The notes below the pieces were generated by a model. The model was not told the origin of the DNA, made no database searches, and saw only the letters and a list, made by a program, of their open reading frames with translations. 64,000 nucleotides of DNA from Glutamicibacter uratoxydans (GTDB taxonomy: Bacteria; Actinomycetota; Actinomycetes; Actinomycetales; Micrococcaceae), in contig NZ_BJNY01000011.1 of NCBI RefSeq assembly GCF_006539925.1, forward strand, positions 109,614-173,613. The letters are read 5' to 3'. A program made the position numbers and the translations under genes. Shown here one piece after another: positions 54,318 through 64,000 of this stretch; position 1 is the stretch's first letter; the number at the start of each line of letters is the position of its first letter.

Positions 54318-55997
54318 ATGGAAACCGCAAACCCCGCCCAGAGCGCCGCAGCGCTGGTGCTCCAGCTGCAGCAGGGGCCGGCCTTGTCCGCCGGCGACCT
54401 GCTGCAGGCGCAGTCTGCCTGCCTGGCGCTCTTCGGTTTCCTCAATAACGCGGCGCATGAGCTTCCGGACCCCCGGCTCGCGGCCGCCCACGCCGCCTTC
54501 ATCGAGGCGTTCTCCCGCAGCGCCGCCCGCGAATCCATCGCGGCGGCCAGCCTGGTGGAAACCACCGCCGCCCATGCGCTGGCCCTCGACGAATTTGACG
54601 CGCTGCGCGAGGGCGGCACCGACTTCACCGCTGCGCCCCAGTTCGCGCCGGGCCGCACTTGCTACCGCGACAGCGCCGAGTTCCTGGGCAGGTGGCTGAA
54701 CATCAACTACTTCGAGGCCGCCGGGCGAGTGGCCGACGCGCACCTTGTCTACCGGCGCAAGGACCTCACCGGGGCAGCCTGCCCGCCGCGCTTCACCCGC
54801 CTGGCGCAGGCCTTCGACCCCGCACCGCCAACTTCCGGCGGTGCGGTTCAATCGCCCGGCACCCTGCCGGATCTCACACATTCTGCTGACCCGCGGGCAG
54901 TCCTGCGCTACGCCAGGGCGCTGGACAAATTCGAGCCGGAAGACACCACCTTCGACGGCGTGCCCACCAGCGCCACCGCCACAGCGGCAGATGGCCGGCT
55001 CATGGAAGAGCACACCGCACAGCTGCTGCAGGAAACCGACCCGCGCACCCGCGACAAGCTGGTCAACGCCCTGATCAACCGCTACAAGCTCGACCACAAG
55101 GAAACCAAGGAGCTGCCGGTGGGGCTCTTCCGTGGCAAGACCGTTGGCGGCACCCACCAGTACCTGCTCAACGTGACCGGCCTCGACATAGAAGTCATGG
55201 AATCTCTGCTGGCGCAGGCGGACAACAAGCACACCAAGGCAGGTGCGGCGGCTCGCTCGGCCGAATCCCGGAACGACTCCGGTGCAGAACCTGCTGGATC
55301 CGCGTTCTCTGCCGAGGAGCTCTTCAGCACCGACCAGCCGCTGCCGCAGTGGGCTTCCGGCGCCGCATCTTCTGACGCAGCGTCCAGCGACGAGGATTCA
55401 GGCTCACGGCCAGACACCGGGCCGGCCATGCCCAGCCCCTGCACCGTCGCCCAGCGCCGGCTCAACGCCCTGATGGCGGTCTTGGTCAACCTCGACCCGA
55501 ACGCCGAGGGCAAGCGCGTGACTCCGGAAATTGTTGTCCATGCTGCCCTGGAGGACCTGCGCGATCTGTCGACCATCACCGGGGTCACCGCCCACGGCGT
55601 CCAGCTGCCGCCGGCCCAGCTGCGGGCCATGCTCTGCGAGGCCAAGGTGCTCAGTCCGATCTACAACGGCGACGGGGTGATCATGGACATCGGGCGCGAC
55701 CGGCGCACCTTCCCGAGGTACATGAAGCTTGCCGTCCGGGACCGCGACGGCGGCTGCCTCGTGCCTGGCTGCACGCAGGACCCGGCGCTCATCGACTTCC
55801 ACCACATCAAACCCTGGTTCAAGGGCGGGAAAACGAGCATTGCGAACTGCTGTCCGCTGTGTGCTGCGCACCATGTCCTGGTGCATGCAGGGGTGATACG
55901 GGTCGTCCAGATCAATGAGCTGCCCTATGTGATCCTGCCGCGGCATCTTGACCCTGACCAGCGGCCGCAGCGCAACCGGTACTTTTCTCGCTGCTAG
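54318..55997 (+). CDS. DUF222 / HNH endonuclease-domain protein (13E12-repeat type)
   Basis: A 559-residue protein of the multi-copy actinobacterial DUF222-HNH family. A long alanine-rich helical N-terminal part (about 1-450) includes a DUF222-like core: NRYKLDHKETKELPVGLFRG and VTPEIVVHAALEDL. It ends in an HNH domain with zinc-binding and catalytic features, CLVPGCTQDPALIDFHHIKPW, then CPLCAAHHVLVH (about 480-520). Two C-x-x-C-like pairs suggest an intact site. Members often occur in many copies and may be linked to selfish homing, but none has a clear role. It sits between argR and argH, where many relatives keep argG, suggesting insertion. Confidence 0.8.
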   Translation: METANPAQSAAALVLQLQQGPALSAGDLLQAQSACLALFGFLNNAAHELPDPRLAAAHAAFIEAFSRSAARESIAAASLVETTAAHALALDEFDALREGGTDFTAAPQFAPGRTCYRDSAEFLGRWLNINYFEAAGRVADAHLVYRRKDLTGAACPPRFTRLAQAFDPAPPTSGGAVQSPGTLPDLTHSADPRAVLRYARALDKFEPEDTTFDGVPTSATATAADGRLMEEHTAQLLQETDPRTRDKLVNALINRYKLDHKETKELPVGLFRGKTVGGTHQYLLNVTGLDIEVMESLLAQADNKHTKAGAAARSAESRNDSGAEPAGSAFSAEELFSTDQPLPQWASGAASSDAASSDEDSGSRPDTGPAMPSPCTVAQRRLNALMAVLVNLDPNAEGKRVTPEIVVHAALEDLRDLSTITGVTAHGVQLPPAQLRAMLCEAKVLSPIYNGDGVIMDIGRDRRTFPRYMKLAVRDRDGGCLVPGCTQDPALIDFHHIKPWFKGGKTSIANCCPLCAAHHVLVHAGVIRVVQINELPYVILPRHLDPDQRPQRNRYFSRC

Positions 55998-56027
55998 TTA
56001 GCGCCCCGCACTAAATAATCCATGGCA

Positions 56028-56075
56028 CGCCACTGGCCGCCGGCGATCATCACGATCGGCCGGCGGCCAGTGGCG
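56028..56075. terminator. Bidirectional terminator, 17-bp perfect stem
   Basis: CGCCACTGGCCGCCGGC (56028-56044) and its exact complement GCCGGCGGCCAGTGGCG (56059-56075) enclose a 14-base loop, between the convergent HNH and macrodomain genes. Confidence 0.9.
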
Positions 56076-56096
56076 CTTAAATTCCTTGACTGCCGC

Positions 56097-56648
56097 CTAC
56101 GCAGCCAGCTCTTCCACCGATTCCATGCCGAAGGCCTGTTCAAAGGCGCTTTGGACTTCATCGTTGTAGGAGACGAGGATGATGCGGTGGATTGGCGAAA
56201 TGTGCTTGTTCGTCTCTATCCACTCGCCGATTGCTTGATGGGCGATCCTTGCCACTTCCGCTGCCGGCCATCCGAAGGCCCCTGTTCCCAGCGCCGGGAA
56301 GGCGATGGAGTGGGCTTCATGGCGGGCCGCCGCATAGAGCGAATTCTTGAAGCAGTCGGCAAGAATCTTCGGATTCGGCTTGATGAGCGCGAGGTTCGGA
56401 GCCGCGGTGTGGATGACCCACTTTGCTTTCAAATTGCCGGCCTTGGTGGCCACTGCAATGCCCGAGGGGATTCCGTCGGGGTACCTCGACGCTCGGATTT
56501 CACGGGCAGCAGCTAACAGCGCAGGTCCGGCTGCGAGATGAATTGCTTCATCCACACCCTTTCCGCCAAGAAGGGAAGGGTTTGCCGAATTGACGATTGC
56601 ATCGACGCTCAGCGTCGTAATGTCCCCGCGAAACAACTGGATGTCCAT
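56097..56648 (-). CDS. Macrodomain protein, O-acetyl-ADP-ribose deacetylase type
   Basis: A 183-residue stand-alone macrodomain. The ADP-ribose site is visible: GDITTLSVDAIVNSAN, LLGGKGVDEAIHLAAG and FPALGTGAFGWPAAEVARIA. Enzymes of this MacroD type remove acetyl from O-acetyl-ADP-ribose or ADP-ribose from acidic residues. The ATG at 56648 has GGAGGAAAC in ideal position. The much longer upstream frame (to 57029) runs through the argH regulatory region and is not credible. No ADP-ribosyltransferase or DraG partner is nearby, so toxin-antitoxin function is not supported. Confidence 0.88.
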   Translation of the reverse strand: MDIQLFRGDITTLSVDAIVNSANPSLLGGKGVDEAIHLAAGPALLAAAREIRASRYPDGIPSGIAVATKAGNLKAKWVIHTAAPNLALIKPNPKILADCFKNSLYAAARHEAHSIAFPALGTGAFGWPAAEVARIAHQAIGEWIETNKHISPIHRIILVSYNDEVQSAFEQAFGMESVEELAA

Positions 56649-56792
56649 TTGGTTTCCTCCAATGACGTATCCGTTTACGAATATGGGTTCACCATACGCC
56701 CGCGATCTGTGAGGTGGAAGAGAAAAATTAGTATTACGAGCGCGGGGAAATTTTTTCGCTGTGCCGGGAACAGCTGACACAGACCGACGCAA

Positions 56793-56819
56793 TGAATATT
56801 TATGAGTAATCTTGCATAA
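56793..56819. promoter_or_regulatory. ArgR operator upstream of argH
   Basis: TGAATATTTAT (56793-56803), nine bases, TGCATAA (56813-56819). Both elements and the gap match the argC operator exactly, although the nine intervening bases differ. About 100 bases before the argH ATG. Confidence 0.7.
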
Positions 56820-56890
56820 ACCTTTGCTACAGTTGTAAGTAGTACAAGAATTATCCGCGTATTTACGGGTTTGGGACGCTGCAGCAATGA

Positions 56891-58336
<1,446 letters not shown>

Positions 58337-58445
58337 TCCCGCGGCAGCGCCATTGCCGAGAGGCGGCCGGGAGCGTTGGATGCGTCGTGCATTCAAGCCC
58401 CGGCCGCCTACGCTTTTAACCCGTGCACGCGATACAGTGTGTTTC

Positions 58446-59186
58446 ATGACTCAGCTATTGGCTCCGGCCGCGCTTATTTCACAGGTCACCACCTCATTGG
58501 ATGAGCTGCGTGAGCAACTGCGCGGTGTGCCTTTCGAAAAATATGCGGCGCCAAGTTCGCTGCCCGGCTGGAGCACCGCCCAGCTGATTGCCCACCTCGC
58601 CTCCTTGGCCAAGGCCGCGCGGCGCCAATTCGAGCACGCGGGCGAGGAAACCGCTCCTGAAATGTACGATGGCGGCGCCGTCGGACGCATGGAAGCGATC
58701 AACATGACCGCGCTGATGCGTCCCGAGGCGCTGGCCGAACTGGCCGACACCGCGCTGGCGGAACTGCGCGAGGTGCTTCCCAGCGCAGAATCCAAGTGGG
58801 AGCAGCCGGTAGGCTACCGGCCCGGAGCCAAGGTGGCCGACATGATGTATGCCACCTGGCGCGAGATGCTGATCCACGCTACGGATCTGGATGAATTCGT
58901 GCGCCCGGCCTCCACCTGGCCGGCAGAATTTTCCGAGCACCTGCTGCGTGCGCTGGCAGCGCGCGTGCCTGCCGAGGACCGGCTGGTGCTCCAGCCCCAT
59001 GGCAAGCCACCGGTGGTGCTCGGCGACGGCGGGCGTTCCTGGGTGCTTTCCGGAACCGAGTTTGACTTGGCTGCTTGGCTTGCCGGACGCCCAGCGGCGG
59101 GACCTGTCCAGGCAACAGCAGTGGCCGACGGCGCCGAATACCCGCAGCTTCTGCCATGGCCGAGCGACCGTTTGATGAGCCGCTAG
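58446..59186 (+). CDS. Maleylpyruvate isomerase/DinB-fold family protein
   Basis: A 246-residue protein of the mycothiol-dependent DinB-fold group. The N-terminal four-helix bundle (about 1-150) has the characteristic LPGWSTAQLIAHLA, where the histidine is a metal ligand, and TWREMLIHATDLDEFV carrying further ligand histidine and acidic residues. A C-terminal MDMPI-type domain follows. Family members use mycothiol in isomerisation or detoxification reactions; substrate is unknown. A TACAGT box seven bases before the ATG suggests a leaderless or very short leader message. It follows argH by 109 bases. Confidence 0.78.
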   Translation: MTQLLAPAALISQVTTSLDELREQLRGVPFEKYAAPSSLPGWSTAQLIAHLASLAKAARRQFEHAGEETAPEMYDGGAVGRMEAINMTALMRPEALAELADTALAELREVLPSAESKWEQPVGYRPGAKVADMMYATWREMLIHATDLDEFVRPASTWPAEFSEHLLRALAARVPAEDRLVLQPHGKPPVVLGDGGRSWVLSGTEFDLAAWLAGRPAAGPVQATAVADGAEYPQLLPWPSDRLMSR

Positions 59187-59212
59187 GCTCAAGGCCCGGA
59201 TGCATCCGCTTG

Positions 59213-59246
59213 CGGCGGCAGGAATAACTATTCCTGCCGCCGTTTG
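59213..59246 (+). terminator. Terminator after the DinB-fold gene
   Basis: CGGCGGCAGGAATA (59213-59226), loop AC, TATTCCTGCCGCCG (59229-59242), then TTTG. Confidence 0.88.
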
Positions 59247-59349
59247 CATGTCGGCGCATGGTCATGCGCCCTCGTGAATCTGTGCGAGGTGCCGCAAGGC
59301 CGTTGCAGACGCCCGGCGGAGGGCGCCGAAGCGGCTAAAATATTGAGGC

Positions 59350-59889
59350 GTGAACACTTCTGAGAGCATTACCGAACTTCTTGACCGCCTCTGCGCCATC
59401 GTGCCCGACTACCCCCAGCCGGGCATCTCGTTTAAGGACCTGACCCCGGTCTTTGCTGACCCGACGGGCCTGCGCCGGCTGGTTGACGAGCTGCTGGCGC
59501 CATTCGCCGGGCAGTTCGACATTGTTGCAGGGCTTGAGGCCCGCGGGTTCGTCCTGGCCGCCGCCGCTGCCTACGCTTCGGGGACCGGAATGCTCACGAT
59601 CCGCAAGGCGGGCAAGCTGCCGCGCGAGGTGTACCGCGACGAGTACACGCTGGAATACGGCTCGGGCTGCCTTGAAATCCACCGCGACGAGGTGGCTCCC
59701 GGCACCCGCGTGCTGATCTTGGACGATGTGCTGGCCACCGGCGGCACCGTCGGCTCGGCAGTGCGCCTGATCGAAAAGACCGGAGCCGTCGTCGCAGGCA
59801 TCGGCGTCGTACTGGAATTGGACGGGCTGGACGGGCGCGGCCGCCTGGGCGAGCACCAGGTGGTGTCGCTGCAGGTAGTGCACTCCTGA
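59350..59889 (+). CDS. apt: Adenine phosphoribosyltransferase
   Basis: Salvages adenine to AMP with PRPP. The 179-residue protein has the Apt start VPDYPQPGISFKDLTPVFAD, the flexible-loop region KAGKLPREVYRDEYTLEYG, and the PRPP motif VLILDDVLATGGT (about 122-134). The GTG at 59350 is preceded by GAGG and, further up, TAAAAT, so either a short leader or a leaderless start is possible. In other actinobacteria apt is often near relA/rel; that is not the case here. Confidence 0.92.
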   Translation: MNTSESITELLDRLCAIVPDYPQPGISFKDLTPVFADPTGLRRLVDELLAPFAGQFDIVAGLEARGFVLAAAAAYASGTGMLTIRKAGKLPREVYRDEYTLEYGSGCLEIHRDEVAPGTRVLILDDVLATGGTVGSAVRLIEKTGAVVAGIGVVLELDGLDGRGRLGEHQVVSLQVVHS

Positions 59890-59940
59890 ACACCGCTCCT
59901 AGACTCCCGGCGGCCACATTACGCCGGGCGCGAAGCGGAT

Positions 59941-59970
59941 TAGAACCGCGCTCGGCGCCCCGCGTATGAT
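59941..59970 (+). promoter_or_regulatory. Candidate promoter of the helD-like gene
   Basis: TAGAAC (59941-59946), 18-base spacer, TATGAT (59965-59970), about 50 bases before the TTG start. Confidence 0.45.
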
Positions 59971-60021
59971 TGTTTGTCCTGCGAATTTAGTGCGCAACGA
60001 TTAGTACGAGGGGAAATCGGG

Positions 60022-62271
60022 TTGTCCGAAACGATCGAACAAGATCTGTCAGCCGAGACTCGGTATGTGGCGAAGCTTTATGCGCGGCTCGACGAGCTGC
60101 GAGCGGAGAAGGTCCAGCAGCTGGGCCGCACCCGCGCCCAGGGGGCGGTGGGCAGCTTCCAGAACATGTCCGAACGGGACTCCTTCGCGACCCTCTACGA
60201 GGACCGCATCGCCCAGCTGGACGCTGTGGAAGACCGGCTGGTCTTCGGGCGCCTGGACATGGCCGGCCACACCGACACCCCGCGCTACATCGGCCGCATC
60301 GGCCTGAGCGATGAAGAGCTCAACCGCCTGATGATCGACTGGCGCGCTGCCGAAGCTGCACCCTTCTATCAGGCCACCGCGCTGAACCCGCGCGGCGTGC
60401 GCCGCCGCCGGCACCTGATGCTCAAGGGCCGTGCCGTGGCGGGCATCGAAGACGATGTGCTCGATGAAACCTGGTTGGATGAGGGCCACACGCACCACGG
60501 CGAGGGCGCGCTGATGGCGGCGCTGCGCGAGAAGCGCACCGGGCGCATGGGGGACATCGTCGGCACCATCCAGGCCGAGCAGGACGCGATCATCCGCAGC
60601 GCGCTGCCCGGCGCGGTGGTGGTGCAGGGCGGGCCGGGCACCGGCAAGACCGCCGTGGCGCTGCACCGCGCCGCCTACCTGCTCTATGAATACCGCGAGC
60701 GGCTGAAGAACGCCGGCGTGCTGATCGTCGGCCCGTCGAACTCCTTCATGCGCTACATCGAGCGCGTGCTGCCTTCGCTGGGCGAGACCGGCGTGGTGAT
60801 GAGCTCGGTGGGCGAGCTGTACCACGGGATCCACGCGGTTCCCGAAACCAACCGCACCGTCGCGCGCATTAAAGGCCAGCTGTCCATGGCCAAGGTGGTC
60901 GCCGCCGCGGTGCGCAACCGCCAGCGACTGCTGGCCGAGGACCGCACCGTGGTGGTGGAGGGCACGCGCCTGACACTGACCCGCGGCATGGTGCGCAATG
61001 CGCGAGAACGCGCCCGCCACACCCACAAGCCCTACAACCAGGCCCGCGAAACCTTCGTGAAGGTGCTCGTGGGGGACCTGGCCGAGCAGCTGCGCCAAAA
61101 GCTTGAGGAATCAGCCGGGCAGTCATCCACCTCGGACCGCTCCTACCTGCCGCAGGAAGTCCGCGAGTCCTGGGATGTGCGCGTGGCGCTGAACCTGTGC
61201 TGGATGCCGATGACCCCGCAGAAGTTGATCGCCGAGCTCTTCGCCAACCCGCACCTGCTGGCCGCCGCCGCTCCGAAGCTCAGCGAAGCGGAGCGCGATG
61301 CGCTTTATCGCCGCGCCGAATCCCCGTTTACGGAGGCCGACGTCCCGCTGCTGGACGAAGCCGCCGAGCTGCTGGGGGAGGCGGAGGACCCGCAGGCCGC
61401 CGTGCATGCGGCCCAGTACCAGCGCGACGTGGAAAACGCCGAGGCGGCGCTGCGCAATATGAACACCATGCTTGAAAACGCCGGCATCGACGGGGTGGTC
61501 ACCGCGGAACAGGTTGCCGGGGTCAACCAGGAAACCTCCGCCCGGCTCACCGCCGCCGACCGCGCAGTGGCCGACCGCACCTGGGCCTACGGGCACATCG
61601 TGGTCGACGAGGCGCAGGAGCTTTCGCCCATGCAGTGGCGGCTGCTGGTGCGACGCTGCCCGATCAAGTCCTTCACCATCGTGGGAGACATCGCGCAGAC
61701 CTCTGCAGCGTCCGGCGCCAGCAGCTGGGCCCAGGCCCTGCAGCCGTTCTTCGGCGACCGCTTTGCCCTGGAAGAGCTCACGGTGAACTACCGCACCCCC
61801 GCCCAGATCGCCGATGCGGCAGTGCGCGTGGCCCAGGCCGCGGGCCTTCGCATCACCACCCCGCAGGCGGTGCGCGAGGGCGACTGGCCGCCGGTGCTCA
61901 CCGAAACCACGCCGCCGCGGCTGCAGGAAACGCTGCTTGAAGCGCTGGGCGAAGAGCTTGCCTTCTCCGCCGGGGGACTGCAAGCGGTGATCGTTCCGCA
62001 GGACCTGCTGTCCGCCACCCGCGCGGCAGTGCAGGCGGTGTACGGCGACCGCGTCGGCACCGGCTCGGGCGGGCTGAGCCAGGACATCGTCGTGATCAGC
62101 GCCCGCGAATCCAAGGGCCTGGAATTCGACGGCGTCGTCATCGTCGAGCCGCAGCAGCTCGTGGCGGAGGTCGACGGGGGAGTGGGCGACCTGTATGTCG
62201 CGATGACCCGCACCACCCAGCGCCTGCGCGTGATCCACACCGGCCAGCTGCCCGCTGGGCTGGAAGCCTAG
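60022..62271 (+). CDS. HelD-like UvrD-family helicase, RNA-polymerase recycling factor
   Basis: A 749-residue superfamily-1 ATPase. The N-terminal antiparallel coiled coil (about 5-60, RYVAKLYARLDELRAEKVQQL) inserts in the RNA polymerase secondary channel in HelD proteins. Walker A GGPGTGKT is near 211, Walker B VVDEAQELSP near 530, then TVNYRTPAQIADA and ARESKGLEFDGV. Actinobacterial HelD frees stalled polymerase and can lower rifampicin sensitivity. The TTG at 60022 has GAGGGG eight bases before it; longer in-frame readings lack a ribosome-binding site. Distinguishing HelD from a repair helicase rests on the N-terminal coil and the absent 2A/2B UvrD-type length. Confidence 0.82.
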   Translation: MSETIEQDLSAETRYVAKLYARLDELRAEKVQQLGRTRAQGAVGSFQNMSERDSFATLYEDRIAQLDAVEDRLVFGRLDMAGHTDTPRYIGRIGLSDEELNRLMIDWRAAEAAPFYQATALNPRGVRRRRHLMLKGRAVAGIEDDVLDETWLDEGHTHHGEGALMAALREKRTGRMGDIVGTIQAEQDAIIRSALPGAVVVQGGPGTGKTAVALHRAAYLLYEYRERLKNAGVLIVGPSNSFMRYIERVLPSLGETGVVMSSVGELYHGIHAVPETNRTVARIKGQLSMAKVVAAAVRNRQRLLAEDRTVVVEGTRLTLTRGMVRNARERARHTHKPYNQARETFVKVLVGDLAEQLRQKLEESAGQSSTSDRSYLPQEVRESWDVRVALNLCWMPMTPQKLIAELFANPHLLAAAAPKLSEAERDALYRRAESPFTEADVPLLDEAAELLGEAEDPQAAVHAAQYQRDVENAEAALRNMNTMLENAGIDGVVTAEQVAGVNQETSARLTAADRAVADRTWAYGHIVVDEAQELSPMQWRLLVRRCPIKSFTIVGDIAQTSAASGASSWAQALQPFFGDRFALEELTVNYRTPAQIADAAVRVAQAAGLRITTPQAVREGDWPPVLTETTPPRLQETLLEALGEELAFSAGGLQAVIVPQDLLSATRAAVQAVYGDRVGTGSGGLSQDIVVISARESKGLEFDGVVIVEPQQLVAEVDGGVGDLYVAMTRTTQRLRVIHTGQLPAGLEA

Positions 62272-62414
62272 CGCGCCCACCGTCGCGAAGTGGCACTAAG
62301 CCAACTCGTGACGATAACCTTGTATCAAGCGCGGCATCAGGCAACCCCACTGGCCGCGCGGCAGGAACCACATGCCGGACTCGGCGTGTGCACGGGGCAG
62401 TACAAAGACAGAAA

Positions 62415-63749
62415 ATGGTCACAAAGAGCATGTCTGAAAGCAAGCAGAACCCGGTGCTCGCCGGGCAGAGTAACGATTCCTCTTTCGCAAATGTTTGGCA
62501 GGAGCTGAAGTGGCGCGGGCTGGTGCACGTCTCCACCGATGAAACCGAGCTTGAGCGCGCGTTGTCAGAGGAGACCGTGACCTATTACTGCGGCTTCGAT
62601 CCCACGGCGCCCTCGCTTCACCTGGGCAACTTGGTCCAGCTGCTGAACATGCGCCGCCTGCAGCTGGCAGGACACCAACCGCTGGCTCTGGTCGGCGGAT
62701 CCACCGGCTTGATCGGCGATCCGCGCCAGACCGCGGAGCGCACCCTGAACACCAAGGAGACCGTCGCGGAGTGGGTCTCCAAGCTGCAGGCCCAGGTCTC
62801 CCGCTTCCTGTCCAACGACGGCGAAAACGCTGTGCGCCTGGTCAACAACCTGGATTGGACCGCACCGCTGTCCGCACTGGACTTCCTGCGCGACGTGGGC
62901 AAGTACTTCCGCGTGGGCACCATGGTGAAGAAGGAGATCGTGGCAGCGCGCCTGAACTCCGACGAGGGCATCAGCTACACCGAGTTCTCCTACCAGGTCC
63001 TGCAGGGCTACGACTACCTTGAGCTGAACCGCCAGTACGGCTGCACCCTGCAGACCGGCGGCTCGGACCAATGGGGCAACCTGACCAGCGGCACCGACCT
63101 GATCCGCAAGGTGGAAGGCCGTTCGGTCCATGCCTACGGCACCCCGCTGATCACGAACTCGGACGGCACCAAGTTCGGCAAGTCGGAGGGCAATGCCATC
63201 TGGCTGGATGCCGAGATGTGCAGCCCGTACACCTTCTACCAGTTCTGGCTGAACACCGCCGACGCCGACGTGATCGACCGCCTGAAGGTCTTCACCTTCC
63301 TCTCGCGCGAGCAGATCGAGGCCTTGGCTGTTGAAGTTGCGGAGCGCCCGTTCAAGCGCCAGGCCCAGCGCGAACTTGCCTGGCAAGTGACCTCGCTGGT
63401 CCATGGCGAAGACGCCACCAACAAGGTGATCGCCGCTTCGGCCGCGGTCTTCGGCAACGGCGAACTCGGCGATATCGACCTGCCTACGCTGCAGGCAGTT
63501 ATCGCTGAACTTCCTACCGCACAGGTTTCGGTCGACGATTTGGGCATCCTGAATGTGCTGCACGTGTCCGGTCTGAGCAAGACCCAGTCCGAAGCGCGCC
63601 GTACGGTGGGCGAAGGCGGTGCATACGTCAACAACGAAAAGGTCGACGGCATCGACTCGGAGCTTTCCGAATCGGACTTCCTCCATGGCCGCTACGCAAT
63701 CGTGCGCCGCGGCAAGAAGAACATGGCAGTTGTCGAGCTGACTAAGTAG
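62415..63749 (+). CDS. tyrS: Tyrosine-tRNA ligase
   Basis: Class-I synthetase that charges tRNA-Tyr. The HIGH-like motif is SLHLGNL, the KMSKS-like loop KFGKSEG, and the C-terminal S4 RNA-binding domain begins near residue 375 (LNVLHVSGLSKTQSEARRTV). DPTAPSLH and GGSDQWGNLTSG are tyrosine-site features. The start is uncertain: ATG 62415 (444 residues) or ATG 62430 (439 residues); neither has a strong ribosome-binding site, and an ATG at 62388 is less likely. It ends in a clear terminator. Confidence 0.94.
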   Translation: MVTKSMSESKQNPVLAGQSNDSSFANVWQELKWRGLVHVSTDETELERALSEETVTYYCGFDPTAPSLHLGNLVQLLNMRRLQLAGHQPLALVGGSTGLIGDPRQTAERTLNTKETVAEWVSKLQAQVSRFLSNDGENAVRLVNNLDWTAPLSALDFLRDVGKYFRVGTMVKKEIVAARLNSDEGISYTEFSYQVLQGYDYLELNRQYGCTLQTGGSDQWGNLTSGTDLIRKVEGRSVHAYGTPLITNSDGTKFGKSEGNAIWLDAEMCSPYTFYQFWLNTADADVIDRLKVFTFLSREQIEALAVEVAERPFKRQAQRELAWQVTSLVHGEDATNKVIAASAAVFGNGELGDIDLPTLQAVIAELPTAQVSVDDLGILNVLHVSGLSKTQSEARRTVGEGGAYVNNEKVDGIDSELSESDFLHGRYAIVRRGKKNMAVVELTK

Positions 63750-63760
63750 TAGCCAAGCTA

Positions 63761-63808
63761 AACCGCCAGAAAAGTTTGTGAACCAGCACACTTTTCTGGC
63801 GGTTTTCT
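63761..63808 (+). terminator. tyrS terminator
   Basis: AACCGCCAGAAAAG (63761-63774) pairs with CTTTTCTGGCGGTT (63791-63804), with an inner TGTG/CACA pair, followed by TTCTTG. This is the most classical intrinsic terminator in the window. Confidence 0.93.
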
Positions 63809-63876
63809 TGTGCCTAGAAACAGAATCCCCTAGTCAAGTATCTTTTTGTGGAGATTTACGGGGCCCTGTGTCGATT

Positions 63877-63904
63877 TTGCGTTGGGGTGGAACCCGTGTA
63901 AAGT
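63877..63904 (+). promoter_or_regulatory. Promoter-like element at the right edge, possibly for an rRNA operon
   Basis: TTGCGT (63877-63882), 16-base spacer, TAAAGT (63899-63904), then about 96 bases without an ORF to the window end. The leader is structured and GTT/GAG-rich, like precursor-16S leaders of Micrococcales, and a tyrS gene next to rRNA genes is plausible in this group. No 16S sequence is reached, so this is an inference. Confidence 0.4.
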
Positions 63905-64000
63905 TTTATCTCGCGCCGCTGCTACGGACGGACCGAAATGGTTCGAGGTAACGGCGAGGCGAACAAGTTGAGAACGTTGAGTTGGCACTGGTCAGCTTGG

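Noticed and set aside
56097..56648. Macrodomain as antitoxin of an ADP-ribosylation toxin-antitoxin pair
   Set aside because: No DarT-like or other ADP-ribosyltransferase lies next to it; neighbours are the HNH protein and argH.

Overview
The window is a typical housekeeping stretch of a high-GC Gram-positive chromosome. Gene order and protein character suggest a Micrococcaceae actinobacterium of the Arthrobacter/Glutamicibacter type. Supporting signs are the ftsK-pgsA-cinA-clgR-DUF3046-recA-recX-miaB-miaA-dapF-hflX-lexA series, a PriA-type HisA, a DUF222/HNH protein, a HelD-type helicase beside tyrS, and many TANNNT boxes placed so that transcripts would start on the start codon. The genus is inferred, not proven. 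I saw no tRNA, rRNA body, insertion sequence, prophage or CRISPR array.

Layout. 1-239: end of an osmoprotectant ABC-transporter binding protein. 346-13749: chromosome segregation, phospholipid synthesis, proteolysis control, recombination, tRNA modification, lysine/peptidoglycan precursor synthesis and ribosome rescue (ftsK, pgsA, cinA, clgR-like, DUF3046, recA, recX, miaB, miaA, dapF, rsmC-like, hflX). 13742-18903: DinG-type helicase, a medium-chain reductase, an unknown protein, then lexA divergent from a membrane-anchored LysM protein. Sites resembling SOS operators lie in the lexA/LysM gap and inside the recA promoter. 18992-22346: partial his operon (hisC-hisB-hisH-49-aa membrane protein-priA) closed by a terminator. 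22568-33380: SseB-like protein, MFS, DUF1844, then infC-rpmI-rplT, an rRNA methyltransferase, a MutT-like hydrolase, an LppM-like lipoprotein and pheST.

33383-48104 is the accessory part: a Sfp-type phosphopantetheinyl transferase, an MFS protein, a phosphoribosyltransferase, a TPM/DUF5129-like surface protein, PPK2, and then a 1308-residue Pls-type single-module peptide synthetase (adenylation, carrier, six membrane segments and three left-handed beta-helix-like C-terminal regions). An M1 metallopeptidase lies directly downstream on the same strand. My hand alignment of the adenylation pocket gives DAESIGTVVK, a lysine-like code. The set therefore looks like a system for making and trimming a cationic poly-amino-acid of the epsilon-poly-lysine kind, which is the most interesting system in the window. 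A DMT exporter-like protein, an amidohydrolase, a small membrane protein and a quinone reductase follow.

48272-58336: arginine biosynthesis argCJBDFR. argH is set apart by a DUF222/HNH protein and a macrodomain protein; argG is absent. argC and argH are preceded by matching ArgR-type operators with identical internal spacing. 58446-63749: mycothiol-type DinB-fold protein, apt, HelD-like RNA polymerase recycling factor and tyrS. The last 190 bases hold no gene. They contain a tyrS terminator and a promoter-like leader that may belong to an rRNA operon beyond the edge.

Other points of note are an infC gene whose only well-placed start is ATC, an L20 protein with a fused extra C-terminal domain, and a recurring TANNNT-six bases-start codon arrangement at seven genes.
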